Source of the DNA: Rhynchopus euleeides | Lineage: Eukaryota > Euglenozoa > Diplonemea > Diplonemida > Diplonemidae | NCBI GenBank assembly: GCA_963210315.1 | Contig: OY723294.1 | Coordinates: forward strand, 1,860,001 to 1,924,000 | Length of the DNA stretch: 64,000 nucleotides | Direction: 5' to 3' | Shown here: positions 62,386 through 64,000 of the stretch, one piece after another | Position numbering within the stretch: the stretch's first letter is position 1 | Layout of the letters: every line of letters starts with the position of its first letter | Notes under the pieces: model-generated | The model's database searches: none | What the model saw: the letters and a program-made list of their open reading frames with translations, nothing else | Told to the model about the DNA's origin: nothing | Position numbers and translations under genes: made by a program

Positions 62386-64000
62386 ATGGTGACGATGCGG
62401 GCCAGCCGGGTTGTAAGTGTCATGCTGCTGGCTTCCAGCGCGGCATGGGCACAGTCACAGCCGTGCAGCACCCATGGGTCGTTGTCAGACTGCGAAGGGC
62501 AACTGTGTGAGAATGACATGCAGTACTGCGTGTGGAATGTGGCGGCAGGGTCCTGCGGGTGTCCGACCTCTTGCGCCGAGTACTCAGGGCTGAACCTGGA
62601 GCTGTGCGTCAACAGCGTGTGCCCTTCCCTGCTGCCGCAGCAGCAGGTGCCGTGCCAGTACGACCAGAGCACACAGCAGTGCAGCTGCCCCCAGGCTGCG
62701 CCTACCCCTGTGCCCCAGCCCACCCCTGTGCCCCTGCCTCAGGGTTGCGGCAAGCACAGCACGCGGAACACATGTGAGGGTGACCTTTGTGCCAACGGCG
62801 TGCAGTACTGCGTGTGGAATGTGGCGGCAGGGTCCTGCGGGTGCCCGGAGTCTTGCACCGAGTACTCCGGTTTGAACCTGGAGCTGTGCGTCAACAGCGC
62901 ATGCCCTTCCCTCCTGCCGCAGCAGCACGTGCCGTGCCAGTACGACCACGACACGCAGAAGTGCTGGTGTCCCGAGGCTGCAGAGACGGCCGCACCGGCG
63001 ACCCCTGCCCCATCCACATCCGCGCCTCCGACCTCTGCACCGGCAACAGGTGCGCCCGCAACGCCTGTGCCCACCACAGAGGCACCCGAGCTCCCGCCGT
63101 GCAACGAGACGACGCTTGTGCTGAACCCCAGCTTCGAGCTCATCACCACAACCACAAACATCGGGCAGGCTCTGGTGAACGGGCAGATGCAGTCGTGGTC
63201 GGTGTCGCACGGGACGCCTTCCGTGTTTGGCGGTGCCCCGGGCCAGGGGCTGCGGTCTGCGTGGATGTGGTCGCACAGCGGAATCGGTGAGGGTATTGTG
63301 ACGAACGTCCCCTTTGTCAGTGGGCAGCTGTACCGCGTGACGATGTGGGTGAACACAGGCAACGCCGTGGCTGGGCAGTTCTTTGTCCGGGCAGTGAACG
63401 GGCTGGTGCTGCAGACTGCGACATCGCTTCCGACCTTCGGGCCAAGCGATGTGATGTTCTCCAACGGGATGGTCTACCCCGCCTGGGATGAGATCACATT
63501 CGACTACACCGCGACAGACGCCTACGCGCAGCTGTGGATCTACCCGCTGCTGACCGGCGCACCCCCGAACAATGTGCAGGCGCAGCTGCGTGTGGACAAC
63601 ATCCGTGTGTGCGCAATCGGGACGGACGCGCCGGCTACCCCTGCACCGGCGACCCCCGCACCGGCAACTCCTGCTCCACCCACACCTGCGCCCGCCACAT
63701 CCGCACCCCCGACTCCTGCCCCGGCGACACCACTCCCACCAACTCCCGCCCCGCCCGTGGAGCGCTGCGAGGACCTGAACTTCCAGCACAAGGCGTGCGT
63801 CAACACGCTGTGCCCCGCCTTCGTGCAGATTGGGAAGAAGGTGGCCTGCAAGTACAACGAGCTCTCTGGTGAGTGCTTCTGCCCTGAGAAGGTGGAGACG
63901 AAGGCGCCGGCAACCGCTGCCCCAGTCGTGGAGCGCTGCGAGGATCTGAACTTCCAGCACGAGGCATGTGTCAACACGCTGTGCCCTGCCTTCGTGCAGA
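62386..64000 (+). CDS. Array copy 18, 5' part (M type likely; 3' end outside window)
   Basis: Open from ATG 62386 to the window edge, 538 codons. It includes the signal peptide, four N-terminal six-Cys modules, one jelly-roll (63100-63627), the stalk, the first C-terminal module and part of the second. The second module has the variant text specific to the middle repeat (Glu before the second Cys), which excludes the S type. A single jelly-roll excludes the L type. Pro227 allele. Confidence 0.88.
   Translation, partial: MVTMRASRVVSVMLLASSAAWAQSQPCSTHGSLSDCEGQLCENDMQYCVWNVAAGSCGCPTSCAEYSGLNLELCVNSVCPSLLPQQQVPCQYDQSTQQCSCPQAAPTPVPQPTPVPLPQGCGKHSTRNTCEGDLCANGVQYCVWNVAAGSCGCPESCTEYSGLNLELCVNSACPSLLPQQHVPCQYDHDTQKCWCPEAAETAAPATPAPSTSAPPTSAPATGAPATPVPTTEAPELPPCNETTLVLNPSFELITTTTNIGQALVNGQMQSWSVSHGTPSVFGGAPGQGLRSAWMWSHSGIGEGIVTNVPFVSGQLYRVTMWVNTGNAVAGQFFVRAVNGLVLQTATSLPTFGPSDVMFSNGMVYPAWDEITFDYTATDAYAQLWIYPLLTGAPPNNVQAQLRVDNIRVCAIGTDAPATPAPATPAPATPAPPTPAPATSAPPTPAPATPLPPTPAPPVERCEDLNFQHKACVNTLCPAFVQIGKKVACKYNELSGECFCPEKVETKAPATAAPVVERCEDLNFQHEACVNTLCPAFVQ

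Larger units (their letters stand above)
3781..64000 (+). repeat. Head-to-tail array of 18 copies of one secreted-protein gene (right end outside window)
   Basis: Homology between units starts abruptly at 3781, which aligns with 7912 in the next unit, and continues to the window edge. Units are 3147 bp (S genes), 3318 bp (M genes) or 4131 bp (L genes); the size differences are entirely inside the coding sequence. Order of genes: L S S, ten M, L, broken M, L, M, partial M. Copies look nearly identical at the nucleotide level, spacers included, which implies recent amplification or continuing homogenisation. The true copy number may differ, because arrays like this collapse or expand in assemblies. 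Confidence 0.97.

Noticed and set aside
3781-64000. CRISPR-like or satellite array
   Set aside because: The repeating units are 3-4 kb and each contains a full protein gene; there are no short direct repeats with unique spacers.

Overview
The window is most consistent with a kinetoplastid protist nuclear chromosome (trypanosomatid or free-living bodonid); I cannot fix the species. The grounds are: all genes are on one strand, they are intronless with strongly GC-biased third positions, spacers are rich in pyrimidine tracts of the kind used for trans-splicing, and one gene family forms a long head-to-tail array of nearly identical copies. A dinoflagellate or another protist with tandem arrays is a weaker alternative. 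No bacterial operons, RNA genes, transposons or CRISPR arrays were seen.

Layout. (1) Positions 1-1953: the 3' end of a large single-copy gene for a BEACH/WD40-repeat protein; its 5' part lies outside the window. (2) Positions 1954-3780: a unique spacer with long C tracts, two G-quadruplex-type G-runs and several short perfect inverted repeats. (3) Positions 3781-64000, cut by the window end: a tandem array of 18 copies of one gene (17 complete units and one partial), separated by 17 spacers of exactly 1320 bp that look nearly invariant.

The array gene encodes a predicted secreted, cysteine-rich, proline/threonine-rich modular protein. In order it has a signal peptide, four N-terminal six-cysteine modules, a Pro/Thr/Ala/Ser stalk, one or two approximately 176-residue jelly-roll (CBM4/9-like) modules, another stalk, and three or four further six-cysteine modules. 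No C-terminal hydrophobic tail is visible, so no GPI anchor is predicted. All cysteine modules share the spacing C-x(8-10)-C-x4-C-x(6-11)-C-x8-C-x-C, which suggests the protein was built by repeated duplication of a single small fold.

Three length classes occur: L (936 aa, copies 1, 14, 16), S (608 aa, copies 2, 3) and M (665 aa, copies 4-13, 15, 17 and probably 18). They differ by whole modules: 57 aa between S and M, 271 aa between M and L. Copy 15 carries a Cys-to-stop change. Copies 6, 7, 9 and 10 share a Pro-to-Ser change that marks a possible three-gene higher-order repeat. Copies 14 and 16 share a cluster of substitutions. Together these point to unequal crossing-over and gene conversion. 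Copy 1 is the leading copy, and its upstream region is entirely different from that of all the others.

How they might work together: the BEACH protein is probably a housekeeping membrane-traffic factor and need not be functionally linked to the array. The array looks like a gene-dosage solution for making large amounts of one secreted, possibly glycan-binding protein. The function is inference; no experimental or database evidence was available.
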